DNA of 37,023 nucleotides from a virus. Below, piece by piece: positions 12,801 through 26,100 of the stretch; position 1 is the stretch's first letter, and the number at the start of each line of letters is the position of its first letter. The stretch lies in IMG/VR virus record IMGVR_UViG_3300042987_000953, positions 1 through 37,023 of that record; one strand, 5' to 3'. Under the pieces are notes generated by a model. That model was not told the origin of the DNA, made no database searches, and was given only the letters and a program-made list of their open reading frames with translations. Made by a program: the position numbers and the translations under genes.

Positions 12801-13054
12801 TTAGCACCGACCGCCTTCAGTTCGATGTCGCGGACCCTCGTTTCTAACTGGGTTACGCGAGTCTGTGAATCCTTCACGATGTCGAGAAGCCGCGCCTGCT
12901 GGGCTTTGATGTCCGAGATGCTCATCTGAAGCGACCAGAGGAGACCGGCGATGGATAGCGCCGACATGGCAACGATAGTTGGTGCGGCTTCGGCCAGCAC
13001 CCGCTCCAGGGAAATCTGGCGACGGTCAGTCATCGTGAGAACCAATGCTTCCAT
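12797..13054 (-). CDS. Membrane-anchored coiled-coil protein (spanin or holin candidate), 85 aa
   Basis: One hydrophobic segment (TIVAMSALSIAGLLWSLQM, about residues 26-44) is followed by a heptad-like helical region (DIKAQQARLLDIVKDSQTRVTQLETRVRDIELK). This topology suits an inner-membrane spanin subunit or a single-pass holin. It is the first gene of the lysis cassette, overlapping the peptidase gene by four bases. I use the ATG at 13054; an ATG at 13033 (MTDRRQ) is possible. No Rz1-like lipoprotein is found nested within it. Confidence 0.55.
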   Translation of the reverse strand: MEALVLTMTDRRQISLERVLAEAAPTIVAMSALSIAGLLWSLQMSISDIKAQQARLLDIVKDSQTRVTQLETRVRDIELKAVGAK

Positions 13055-13091
13055 TAGATTCTAAAGCCGGGCGAATTATGCCCTTACGGTA

Positions 13092-13115
13092 ACGGGCGAC
13101 CCGAGAGCCGCCCGT
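13092..13115. terminator. Hairpin between tail and lysis genes
   Basis: ACGGGCG pairs with CGCCCGT around a 10-base loop in the gap at 13055-13121. The T-run (AAGTTTTATT) is only on the plus strand, so for the leftward late transcript it is more likely a processing or pausing hairpin than a terminator. Confidence 0.35.
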
Positions 13116-13121
13116 CAAGTT

Positions 13122-13553
13122 TTATTGAGTCTCCAGGGGGATGTGGTTCGCTGTGACCAGTTCACCCAGTTCAGCCTGCTGCTCCTCGCTGAGGGCGTAG
13201 GGTCCTGTCAGGGACGCCAGCAAAGCATTGAACGACGCCTGAATCGCTGGGACATTCACGACCCCCTGACGCGCTAGCCCGAGCGATGCTGCGCAGTCGA
13301 TGTACGCGACGTTCACCGCAAGGTCGAGCCCAGCAGCGGCACGGGCCGCGCCAAACGCACCGCTGACCAGCAGCCCATCATAGAACGCCGCCCAATCAGG
13401 CTGGGGCTCAGGGACGGGTGCGGGTTCGGGAGTGTTGCCCTCGGAGAGCCATGCGAGGTAGGCCGCGTAATCGACGTTTGCCGGGTCGGCGGGGATGAAG
13501 GCGTTATCGCTGAGACGAAGAACGGCTTCAGATGCAGTTAGTTGGTAGGTCAT
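13122..13553 (-). CDS. Tail-fibre-associated protein, 143 aa
   Basis: The N-terminus has the pattern [27 protein letters not shown] with a GNTPEPAP linker, a signature of small phage proteins encoded next to tail fibres. The rest is Ala-rich and helical. The gene lies three bases after the stop of the tail fibre. A role as a fibre component or chaperone is inferred from context. The start ATG at 13553 gives a typical [11 protein letters not shown] beginning. Confidence 0.65.
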   Translation of the reverse strand: MTYQLTASEAVLRLSDNAFIPADPANVDYAAYLAWLSEGNTPEPAPVPEPQPDWAAFYDGLLVSGAFGAARAAAGLDLAVNVAYIDCAASLGLARQGVVNVPAIQASFNALLASLTGPYALSEEQQAELGELVTANHIPLETQ

Positions 13554-13556
13554 GAG

Positions 13557-15476
13557 TTACAGCTCGGAGGAGGCGTTAATGTAATTACCACCATTGCGCT
13601 CAATGGCTCCTCGTCCCGCGACGCTCCCCGTACTTAGATCATTGAGATAAAGCCATGCTGCTTGTGTTGTAATGGTAGTTGCTCCGTTGATACTGATGCT
13701 GATTGTGCGATCACCTACCCCTGGATTGATGTAGCGATAGGTGTAGGAGCTTGATATTAAAGAGAAGGTTGGCGCAGTTCGCATTGGTTGCATGAATCTT
13801 AACCCGTAGCTATGCGTTGTGTTGCCTTCCTCAAAGCCAACCATCCCACCACCAAGCTGCTGAAAATACCGCTGGCAAAGCGCCAACTCCAACCCATAAC
13901 TCCTCCGCTCAAACGGAGTCGCCACAGTTCCAGCCTCCAGTTGCACATCACCAATGGTCCATGTCCCGGTCGTCAGCGCACCAACTGACAGGACGATTTC
14001 AATACCAGTAGTGGCGGCGGCGGGGATTGAGATCTGCGCGGAATATCGGGTGATGGTACTGCTGACAGTCCATGACCCAGTAGCGATTTGCGTTTTGGTG
14101 GGGCTGGCAATAGAGCCGAACGCCTCAAAGCTATTGGCGTAATAGGCAGTCCATGCAACAGTCGTTAGCTGGGAGCTAGCCAAATCTGCGCTAAGGGTTG
14201 CAGTTGTACCAGCCAAATCTGCGCTGTTGGCAGATTCAACACGCTGGGCGAATCCAACACCGGAGACCGCCCCGCCGAGACCAGCGAACTGATATCGAAA
14301 TTGACCGTTCGTCGCACCAGCAACCCGCTGCCCGGTGACGTTCGCCCCGGTGCAGTAGGCGTACCAGCGGTCAACGGTGTAGGCCAGGGCTGCACCAGCA
14401 GTGATGGTCTGGGCAGCACCAGCATTGCGCTGGTCGATCATCATCGAGCCATTGATGATGCGATTGCGGGTGCCTGCAATGGGACCACTATTGACCGAGA
14501 TGAGGGCACCCCAATCAGTTCCATAACCCTCAAATTGGTTCAGTGTGCTGTTGTACCGAATCATCCCCGCGGAAGGGCTGCCGGGCCTCTGTGCTGTCGT
14601 ACCGCTGGGTAGCTCCAGATACCCGGTGCCGGTCATGTTGATGTCACCGGCAAACGATGCTGTGCCGGTAAACGACGGGCTGGCGGCGGGGGCTCGACTG
14701 GTATCAGTTGGGTGGATGTGGTCTGCCCTGGCGTAGCGTAGCGATGTACCCACCGTCGCCGTACCATTCATCGCAGGCGACGTGGACGAAGCCTGCCCGA
14801 CCACAAATGCCGTCGTCGCCACCTGCGTCGTGTTGGTGTCAGCAGCGGCGGTAGGTGCCGCAGGAGTGCCCGTGAACGTCGGAGAGGCCAGCGGTGCCCG
14901 GCTGGTGTCGGTGGGGTGAACGTGGTCAGCCCGAGCCCACAGCGTCGACGTACCTGCCGCCTGGGTGCCGTTCATGGCGACGGTGGCTGCGGTGCTGTTT
15001 GCCTGACCGAGAACGAACGCGGTCGTGGCTACCTGAGTGGTGCTGGTATTGACTGCTGCCGTGGGGGCTGTCGGCGTACCCGTCAGGGCTGGAGACGCCA
15101 GCGGAGCAAAAGCCTTGTTGTTGACCCATGCCGCAGTGACGACTTCCGTGCTGACAGCCCCTGGCAATGGGGTTGTCGCTGTGGCTGCCGCCAGGGTGGT
15201 CGCACCAGTCACTGACAGGGTGCCGCCCACCGACGCATTGCCGGTGGTGGTTATCGCCGTGAACGCATAGGTGGCCGACAGCGTGCCCCACGTTGTCCCG
15301 TTGAATTTCTCCCAGCGGTTGTTCGCGGAGTTCCAGCGGATGGCGTTCGTCGGTGGGTTGGTGACCGTTGTGTTGGCAGGGTCAAGTCCGAGCGCTACGT
15401 CGGTGTCGCGGCCCGTCACTTCCGTGAGGAAGTTCGTGTACGTCGAAGTGAGTGTAGGTAACGACCAGTTCGCCAT
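13557..15476 (-). CDS. Tail fibre with HxH repeats
   Basis: The 639-residue protein has a short N-terminal attachment region, two roughly 70-residue repeats (about residues 125-193 and 194-261), and a large C-terminal receptor-binding region. Each repeat begins APLASP and ends with an ADHVHPTDTSR or ADHIHPTDTSR motif; the His-x-His pair is the metal-binding element of phage trimeric fibres. The C-terminal half has GTRNRIINGSMMIDQRN and FERRSYGLELALCQRY, commonly found in fibre or receptor-binding domains of aquatic phages. It follows gpJ by three bases. Confidence in fibre identity is high; the receptor is unknown. Confidence 0.88.
   Translation of the reverse strand: MANWSLPTLTSTYTNFLTEVTGRDTDVALGLDPANTTVTNPPTNAIRWNSANNRWEKFNGTTWGTLSATYAFTAITTTGNASVGGTLSVTGATTLAAATATTPLPGAVSTEVVTAAWVNNKAFAPLASPALTGTPTAPTAAVNTSTTQVATTAFVLGQANSTAATVAMNGTQAAGTSTLWARADHVHPTDTSRAPLASPTFTGTPAAPTAAADTNTTQVATTAFVVGQASSTSPAMNGTATVGTSLRYARADHIHPTDTSRAPAASPSFTGTASFAGDINMTGTGYLELPSGTTAQRPGSPSAGMIRYNSTLNQFEGYGTDWGALISVNSGPIAGTRNRIINGSMMIDQRNAGAAQTITAGAALAYTVDRWYAYCTGANVTGQRVAGATNGQFRYQFAGLGGAVSGVGFAQRVESANSADLAGTTATLSADLASSQLTTVAWTAYYANSFEAFGSIASPTKTQIATGSWTVSSTITRYSAQISIPAAATTGIEIVLSVGALTTGTWTIGDVQLEAGTVATPFERRSYGLELALCQRYFQQLGGGMVGFEEGNTTHSYGLRFMQPMRTAPTFSLISSSYTYRYINPGVGDRTISISINGATTITTQAAWLYLNDLSTGSVAGRGAIERNGGNYINASSEL
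14690..15115 (-). repeat. Tandem fibre repeat, two copies
   Basis: Within the tail fibre gene, two roughly 205-base coding repeats encode APLASP...TGTP...TTQVATTAFV...ADH(V/I)HPTDTSR units; a third start (APAASPSFTG) follows without a complete repeat. Confidence 0.7.
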
Positions 15477-15479
15477 CTC

Positions 15480-20140
<4,661 letters not shown>

Positions 20141-20144
<4 letters not shown>

Positions 20145-20737
20145 ACCGGAACATCCTCAACCGTGATGCCGCCAGAGATGACGGCGGAACCGATAACCAG
20201 CCGACCATAGCCGACCGGTACAGGGTAGCCCTGCGCTGTGGTGTTGACCGGGCCATCGAACAGGTACGAAGCCTTGCGCTCCCGGTCGCCCATGCCCTGC
20301 GGCGTCTCAGGCTGCGGAGCCAGCATCTGGCTGATGCCGCCCAGTACCAGGGCTGCACCGAGGCCACCGACCACGCCCGCCCAGGTGATGCCGCCGATGA
20401 TTGCCGCACCACCGAAGCCACCTGTGGCAATCGTCAGACCGATGAGAGCCACCCCAGCCAGGACCGACCAGAAGCCGCTGCCAGCACCCGCCAGGACGGG
20501 GGTGATGCTGATAGCCTCAGCCCCGAGCGGGTCGTGCAGCTGGTCAGGCTCCACCCGGCGACGGTCAGCCCCGACCCGATAGCGGACCTGCTCAGGGTCG
20601 CTGGTGACCAGATGCTGCTCGAAGCCGGGGAAGTTCGCGCACAGGGCACGGACTGCCTCGGCGGGGGTCTTCACGTCAAACCAGTGGACCCTGCCGAACA
20701 ATTTTCCGAGTTCACCCCGCAGTATCACTTTGCGCAT
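20141..20737 (-). CDS. Tail assembly protein I
   Basis: The lambda gpI-like protein starts MRKVILRGELGKLFGRVHWF, the usual beginning of this family, and has the DVKTPAEAVRALCANFPGF core (about residues 22-40). Its C-terminal half contains a Gly/Ala-rich hydrophobic segment (SVLAGVALIGLTIATGGFGGAA) and a tail shared by the family. Together with K, L and M it builds the tail tip. An upstream in-frame start would lengthen it by 31 codons over the K gene, but MRKV at 20737 is the better match. Overlap with the K gene is 26 bases. Confidence 0.85.
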
Positions 20738-21431
20738 GACGGAGCCGATGGGTGGTGCATTTCCGATAGTATCCGCCATAGACATCCCGACTGGAGAGCC
20801 TGCGTTGCAGGTGATGCAGAACCATGTCATCGCCGAGGTAAACAGCGGCGTGGTTGGGCACCGGGCTACCCAGCTGCATCAGCAGAGCATCGCCCCGGCG
20901 CAGCGGTTCATCCTCGGCCAGCACCCGGAATCCTTCAGCCTGAAAGTTCTGAAGGTATAGGTTCTCGCCCCGGTGCCACCATTCATCCGAACGGCTGTAG
21001 TTCCGCAGGGTCAGGCCCATCTCCTGGGCATACCAGTCGCGCACCAAGCTGTAGCAATCGAGCAGCCCGTGACACCACTCGCGGCCCACCAGGGGGGCAA
21101 CGTAGTCGTCGGGCTCCAGATAGCCCCAATCGCCCGTGAGCGGGTTGCAGATGTACCAAGGCACCCCGGACTGGTTGCAGCCCACCCGGTCCGCCTGTGA
21201 CGGTGTGACAGGCAGCCCTGGATGACTGTGGACAACCGCGATGATTTCGCCCGCGTCGTCCGCCTCGGCGTAGTCCTCGGGGTCGATGACGAAGTGGTCG
21301 GTGCCGTGGCCGATGTTCTGGCAGGGCCAGTACCGCTCCCTGCCGCGCACCACCACCACCAGCCCGCAGCACTCGCGGGGCTGCTCCTTCTGGGCGTGGG
21401 CCATTGCGTCGAGCTTGGTTTCAGCGTTCAT
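20712..21431 (-). CDS. Tail tip protein K (JAB/MPN plus NlpC/P60)
   Basis: The 239-residue gpK-like protein has two domains: an MPN/JAB domain with ECCGLVVV, a metal-site HSHPGLPVTPSQAD (about 89-102), and an NlpC/P60-type domain with the catalytic Cys in LLDCYSLVRDWY and a His in PNHAAVYLG. In lambda the first part probably matures the tail tip while the second is a cell-wall peptidase. The ATG at 21431 overlaps the gpL stop (ATGA); an in-frame longer form is spurious. Two enzyme domains in one tail protein are standard for lambda-like phages. Confidence 0.9.
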   Translation of the reverse strand: MNAETKLDAMAHAQKEQPRECCGLVVVVRGRERYWPCQNIGHGTDHFVIDPEDYAEADDAGEIIAVVHSHPGLPVTPSQADRVGCNQSGVPWYICNPLTGDWGYLEPDDYVAPLVGREWCHGLLDCYSLVRDWYAQEMGLTLRNYSRSDEWWHRGENLYLQNFQAEGFRVLAEDEPLRRGDALLMQLGSPVPNHAAVYLGDDMVLHHLQRRLSSRDVYGGYYRKCTTHRLRHAQSDTAG

Positions 21432-22225
21432 GTGCGGATGAGTCCTGCACTCGGGAATCCACCAAAGGGTAGCTCTGCGTACTGACCGAAGCGCAACTTG
21501 CACGATGACAGGCGCTTTCCGCAGATATCGAGCGCCGGGGAGCCGACCGACTGGTCGTTGGCGTTGAAGTAGCTCGTTCCGCTGTACCCACACTCTGCGC
21601 CGCGATAAACCCACGGACAACTGTTCTGGATAATCTGCCGCCGGGGCAGCTGCACCCCCACAAGGTCGAGCGCAGAAGCCAGCTCAAACTCGACAACGTC
21701 CCGGTTTTCCGCGACCTTGCGGTCCACATAGTAAATCTCGCGGGGGAACTCAGCTGTCGGGTTGGCTGCTGGCTGTCCGTCGAGATACCGGGCCAGGGTG
21801 CGGACACGGGTTAGCTTTGCGCCAACAAGGTCGTTGTACTGGAGCAGCAGTGCCGTGATGGTGCTGAAGATGTTTGACACCCTCAGCGTCGGTCTCGGCA
21901 GGGTGCCGCGCCCGTTGTACTCAAACCCGGACACCTCCAGCGGGAACGGGGTGTAGCTGATGCCCTGGAAGACGATGGGCTGGCTGATGCTGTTGGTGCC
22001 CGCATGGAAATTCAGCGGCTGCGCGACGCCCTGATTGGCAGCATCCAGCTGGAATAGCTCGATGACGGCACTGGGTGCCAGCGACTGGATTTCCGCCGCC
22101 AGGACAAACTCACCCTGGACGTAACCCGTTTCCCAGTAGAGACCGAGAACATAGTACGGGCTGCCGGGATACTCCTCGACAGCGTAGCTCTGCGTCCAGT
22201 AACCGGGCTCGACGTAGTAGGTCAT
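21428..22225 (-). CDS. Minor tail protein L
   Basis: This 265-residue protein matches lambda gpL in order and content. Four cysteines, in NSCPWVY, AECGYSG, DICGKRL and SSCKLRFG (C-terminal 70 residues), are the iron-sulfur cluster ligands known for gpL. The N-terminal Tyr-rich stretch (about 1-37) before VLAAEIQSLAPSAVI is longer than in lambda. It helps form the tail-tip complex at the base of the tail tube. Start ATG at 22225; stop overlaps the K start. Confidence 0.87.
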   Translation of the reverse strand: MTYYVEPGYWTQSYAVEEYPGSPYYVLGLYWETGYVQGEFVLAAEIQSLAPSAVIELFQLDAANQGVAQPLNFHAGTNSISQPIVFQGISYTPFPLEVSGFEYNGRGTLPRPTLRVSNIFSTITALLLQYNDLVGAKLTRVRTLARYLDGQPAANPTAEFPREIYYVDRKVAENRDVVEFELASALDLVGVQLPRRQIIQNSCPWVYRGAECGYSGTSYFNANDQSVGSPALDICGKRLSSCKLRFGQYAELPFGGFPSAGLIRT

Positions 22226-22227
22226 GG

Positions 22228-22842
22228 CTAGCTAATGACGAACCAGTTGGCACCGTCGCTCTGAACCGTGACCCCTTGGTACTGCGTTGAGAGCGTCCGC
22301 GTGGTCACGCCATCAATCGTCTGGGATGACGTGGTAGCGATGGTAATAGCGTTAGCCGAGGCATCAATCTTCTTGATGGAATACATCTGCCCGGTGTTGC
22401 CAACCGCAGTAGGGAGAGTGACGGTGAATGCTGCCGTGGTGGCGTTGCAGATGATGGTGTGGTCCGACGTGGTGGCAGTGTAGGCCGACGTGCGGGTTGT
22501 GATTGCAGCACGCTTCCCGTTCAGCAGCGGGTTCGTCAGCGTCTTGGCCGCCAGTGTCTGCGTTGACGACAGGTCAGCGAACTGAACGGTAGTACCGTTC
22601 TGGCGGAAGAAAAACCCAGTCGTGGTAGACCAGATGTCGCCGTTGACCGGGGTGGTGGGAGCCGCTCCGTGGGGCACCGTGGCACTTGCCGCCCCCGTCG
22701 CGCCGGTCACCAGTACCAGCTTGCCGGTCATGGTGTCGCCAGACTGCTCAATCTTGTCGGCGTTCAGGTTGTTGAAGTTGGCGTCCAGTTCAGTGAACGT
22801 CAGCGGAGAGCCCTTGCCAGCACGGGTAACAATCGTGGACAT
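22228..22842 (-). CDS. Fibre-like structural protein inserted between M and L
   Basis: The 204-residue protein begins MSTIVTRAGKGSPLTFTELD, a common opening of phage fibre proteins, then has DKIEQSGDTMTGKLVL (a trimeric fibre motif with GDTMTG) and a beta-rich C-terminus (TQTLAAKTLTNPLL, SIKKIDASANAITI). Lambda has no gene here; the insertion suggests a side fibre or tip decoration attached near the M-L complex. Intergenic spacing is two to three bases on both sides, so it is cotranslated with the tail tip genes. Confidence 0.75.
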   Translation of the reverse strand: MSTIVTRAGKGSPLTFTELDANFNNLNADKIEQSGDTMTGKLVLVTGATGAASATVPHGAAPTTPVNGDIWSTTTGFFFRQNGTTVQFADLSSTQTLAAKTLTNPLLNGKRAAITTRTSAYTATTSDHTIICNATTAAFTVTLPTAVGNTGQMYSIKKIDASANAITIATTSSQTIDGVTTRTLSTQYQGVTVQSDGANWFVIS

Positions 22843-22845
22843 CAG

Positions 22846-23187
22846 TTACGCCTCAAAGACTTGTCGGAAGTTTGCGCGGATGGTGTTGAGGTTATAGGCC
22901 ACCGGGGTGCGGGTCGGCGGTTCGTCACAGACCACCTTAATCGACGTTGTACCCGTTGGCGGGGTCCAGTCGAATGACTCCACACCCTCCCGTGCCTTGA
23001 GGAAGGCTTCGATAGCGTCGGACTCGGTATTGTCCCGATTCTCAAACGTCAGGCTGTACGTCTCGGCAGTGGTGTTGATGCCGAACCTCACCCGCTGTTC
23101 GTAGCCGTCGCCGAACTGCGTCTTGCGGACATTGAACCGGGTCTCCTTCTGATACCCGTAGTCCGGGATCCATGTGAATGTCGCCAC
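22846..23187 (-). CDS. Minor tail protein M
   Basis: The 113-residue protein matches lambda gpM type: MATFTWIPDYGYQKETRFN opening, FGDGYEQRVRFGIN, a central TYSLTFENRD, and ending FDWTPP...VVCDEPP and NLNTIRANFRQVFEA. It follows the tape measure gene with three bases between. It would join the tape measure to the tail-tip proteins. Confidence 0.87.
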   Translation of the reverse strand: MATFTWIPDYGYQKETRFNVRKTQFGDGYEQRVRFGINTTAETYSLTFENRDNTESDAIEAFLKAREGVESFDWTPPTGTTSIKVVCDEPPTRTPVAYNLNTIRANFRQVFEA

Positions 23188-23190
23188 GAT

Positions 23191-26100
23191 TTACGCTCCA
23201 ACCAGAAGACCGCCGGGCCGCTTCTGGCGGATGAGTTCCGCCTGCACGGCCTGACTGATGACTCGACCCAGCTGCTGCCCGTTGGCGTCGTTGCCTTGGA
23301 CCTGGGTGCCCCTCGCATCGACGTTGACCACGACGCTGGTGCCGCCACCCCCGCCCTGCATGACCACCGGGATGCGGCGACCATCAGGAAGGGGGACGAA
23401 GGCTTCGTTCATCGAGCCCTCGCCGTACAGGGCCAGCTGCGGGCCGGTGGCAATGCCGCCAGCAGCATACTTACGCAGCGGCAACGGGCCATCGGCAGTC
23501 ATGATGCCGCCGTTAGCCATCGGGAAGATGCTGCTGAGGAAGCCGGGCAGGACGTTGCTCAGGACATTCGTGATGGGACGGATGACCATAATCTGGAGAA
23601 TCTGGTTGGCGATTTCGCGCAGGACGCCAGACGCGATTTCCTGAAGCGACCGGCCCCAGTCTTCGGTTCCGTCGATGACTAGATTGAACGCCTGAGTCAG
23701 CCCGTTGCCGATGCTGTTGGCGATGCCGCCCGCCAGTTCCTTGATGCGTTCGTTGCGCTCCTCCAGTTCCTTGGTGGCGACGACAGTCTTCTTCGTTTCA
23801 TCGGTGATGCCCTTCTGCGCACGAATGCGGGCTCTGATGAGGTCCAGCTGTTCCTGACGCTGCTTGCGCTCCTCCTCGCTCATGCTGGTGGAGGCAATTT
23901 TCAGCTGAAGTTCATCCGCCATCCCGGTGAGCTTCTGGCGCTCGGTCTCTGCAATCTTGTCGATGGCGTCGAACTGAGCCTTGAGTTCCGGGGTGATGCC
24001 CTGCGAGAGCAGGTTGAAGTAGTTCTGAGCAGCCGACAGCTGGTCATCCGCCGACTTCTTGGCGTCGTCCAACGGCGCGAAGGTTTCCTTGAGGCTGCCC
24101 TTTAGGTTGTTTAGGGCGGTTTCAAAGTCCTTCGCCTGCGCCTGGGTCTGGAAGGCCTGGAGCCTCTTGATGGCTTCAAGGTCAGCTGCTGCTGCTGCTC
24201 TCAGGGCTGCATTGTCACCGACGTTCCTGGGGATGCTGACCTTCGGCGCATTGGCGGGCCGGGCCGGGCTGGTCGCCTGCGCCCCAGGAGCGCCAGTGAA
24301 TGCCGCGTGGACGTGGTCGTAGTGGTTGCGGTTGACCGCATCACCCCAGAATGACAGCGGAACTCGCTTGCCGTCCTTGATGCCAAACCCCAGCGGCGTG
24401 TAGATGAGTTCCTTCAGCTGGGAGCCGAACTCCTCAGCCATGTAGCGGGCGAACCGCAGCATGTCCTGCGGATTGCCGCCATAATCCTTTGCCTGATTGA
24501 TGCCGTGGTAGCCACGGTCGCCGGGGCGATAGCCGCTGGTGACCACCAGCCCCATTGAGCGGGCGATGGTGGTGAAGGTGTCGAACCCTGCGGCCATTCC
24601 AGATGCTGGGGAGACCAGATCCTTCGCCTGCTCCCGCATGGCCTCCTGCCGCTTGTCGAACAGGTCCTGAAGCTGCTTCTGCTCTGCCTGGAACAGCTTC
24701 TGGTTGTAGGACTGCCGCAGCTGGAAGAGTTCCGCCTCGTCGCGACGACGGCGGTCGTTCAGCCTCTCAAATATCCCGGCAACTTCCTTGCCGCCTTCTC
24801 CCAGACCCGAGACACGGGCCTCTTCGGAGAGCCGGGCCAGTTCGGTGCGGCGGTCGAATTCTTCCTTCTGCCGACGCAGCCGATTCTCAAACAGCTGACG
24901 GTCATACGCCTGCTGGTTGTCGAAGGCTTCCTTCTGGAGCTTCAACATCTTGTTGAAGTAGTCCTGAAGGGCTCTGTCCCTGGCTGCCTTCTTCTCCTTC
25001 TCCTTCTTGTCGTCATCCCCGCCAGACTGGCCGGGCAGGCTCTTCTGGATGTCGTTGCGGTTTGCTTGGTCAAGCAGACGGAGCATTTGGTCGGTCGAGC
25101 CAGCCGTCGCCAGCGGATTGACCAATTGACTGAGAGCAGCCTCTGCCGATGCGGTCCGGTTAGCCTGGACTCGCTGCTGAACTCTTTGGTTGAAGCCGCT
25201 GCCGAGCCCAGCGACGATGTTTCCACCAGGGATGATGCCAAGAAGTGGATTGAGAGACGCTCCCTTCACCCAAGGCGGCAGAGACGCATACCAGTCGTTG
25301 AGCTTCTTCGTGACCCCGGAAAGGATTGACCCGATAACTCCAGGGATATCCCCGAAGATGTTCTTGATGTCTTCCTTGATATCTTTGAATTTCTGCGTGA
25401 CCCTATCAGCCGCGCCTTCGGCGTAACCTTTCAGCGTGTCCATGCCACGCTTCCAGTCTTCGCTGATGATTTGACCGACAGCGTTGACCCAGTCGCGGAA
25501 GTCTTGGTTGTTCTGGTAGAGCGCAACCCCGATAGCGGCCAGCCCAGCGACCACCGCAGCGGTCGCCCCGACAGGGGCAGTCACCGAGATCCAGAACGCA
25601 TCGAAAGCAGCCTTGGCAGCGGGCAGCAGACCGCCCGTAGTCGCAATGGCGGTCGTCAGTCCACCGAACCACGCGACAATCTGGAGCCCCTGAACAGCAG
25701 CCACCGAAACACTGAACAGCTTCCATGCTCCGAGGAAGGCGACCAGCGCAACGGTCGCATCGGTGACCGGCTTCGGTATCGCCTGGAAAGCTGCGACTAG
25801 CTTCTTGCCAGCGTCCACCAGTTTGACGATGGCATCACCTGCGACCCCGAGCAGTTGCACGCCAAAGTCTTGCAGTGCTGCACCAGCGGGGAGCAGTGCT
25901 TGGCCGATTTTCACTTGGAACTGGCTGAATGCCGCGTTGAACCGGCTGCCTGCACCCTCCGCACTCTTGGCGTACTCTTCTAGAGCCTTGATTCCATCCT
26001 TCTGGATGAAGTCGGCGAACTTCAGAAACTGGTCGAGGGTGACTTCGCCTTCTTCCAAGAACTTCGACAGCTGCTTGGTGGTCCAGCCGTTGGCCTGGGC

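Noticed and set aside
20712-21620. N-terminal extension of the K-like protein by 63 residues
   Set aside because: The extension is read across the end of gpL and is Arg-rich with no domain; the ATG at 21431 overlaps the gpL stop as other pairs do.
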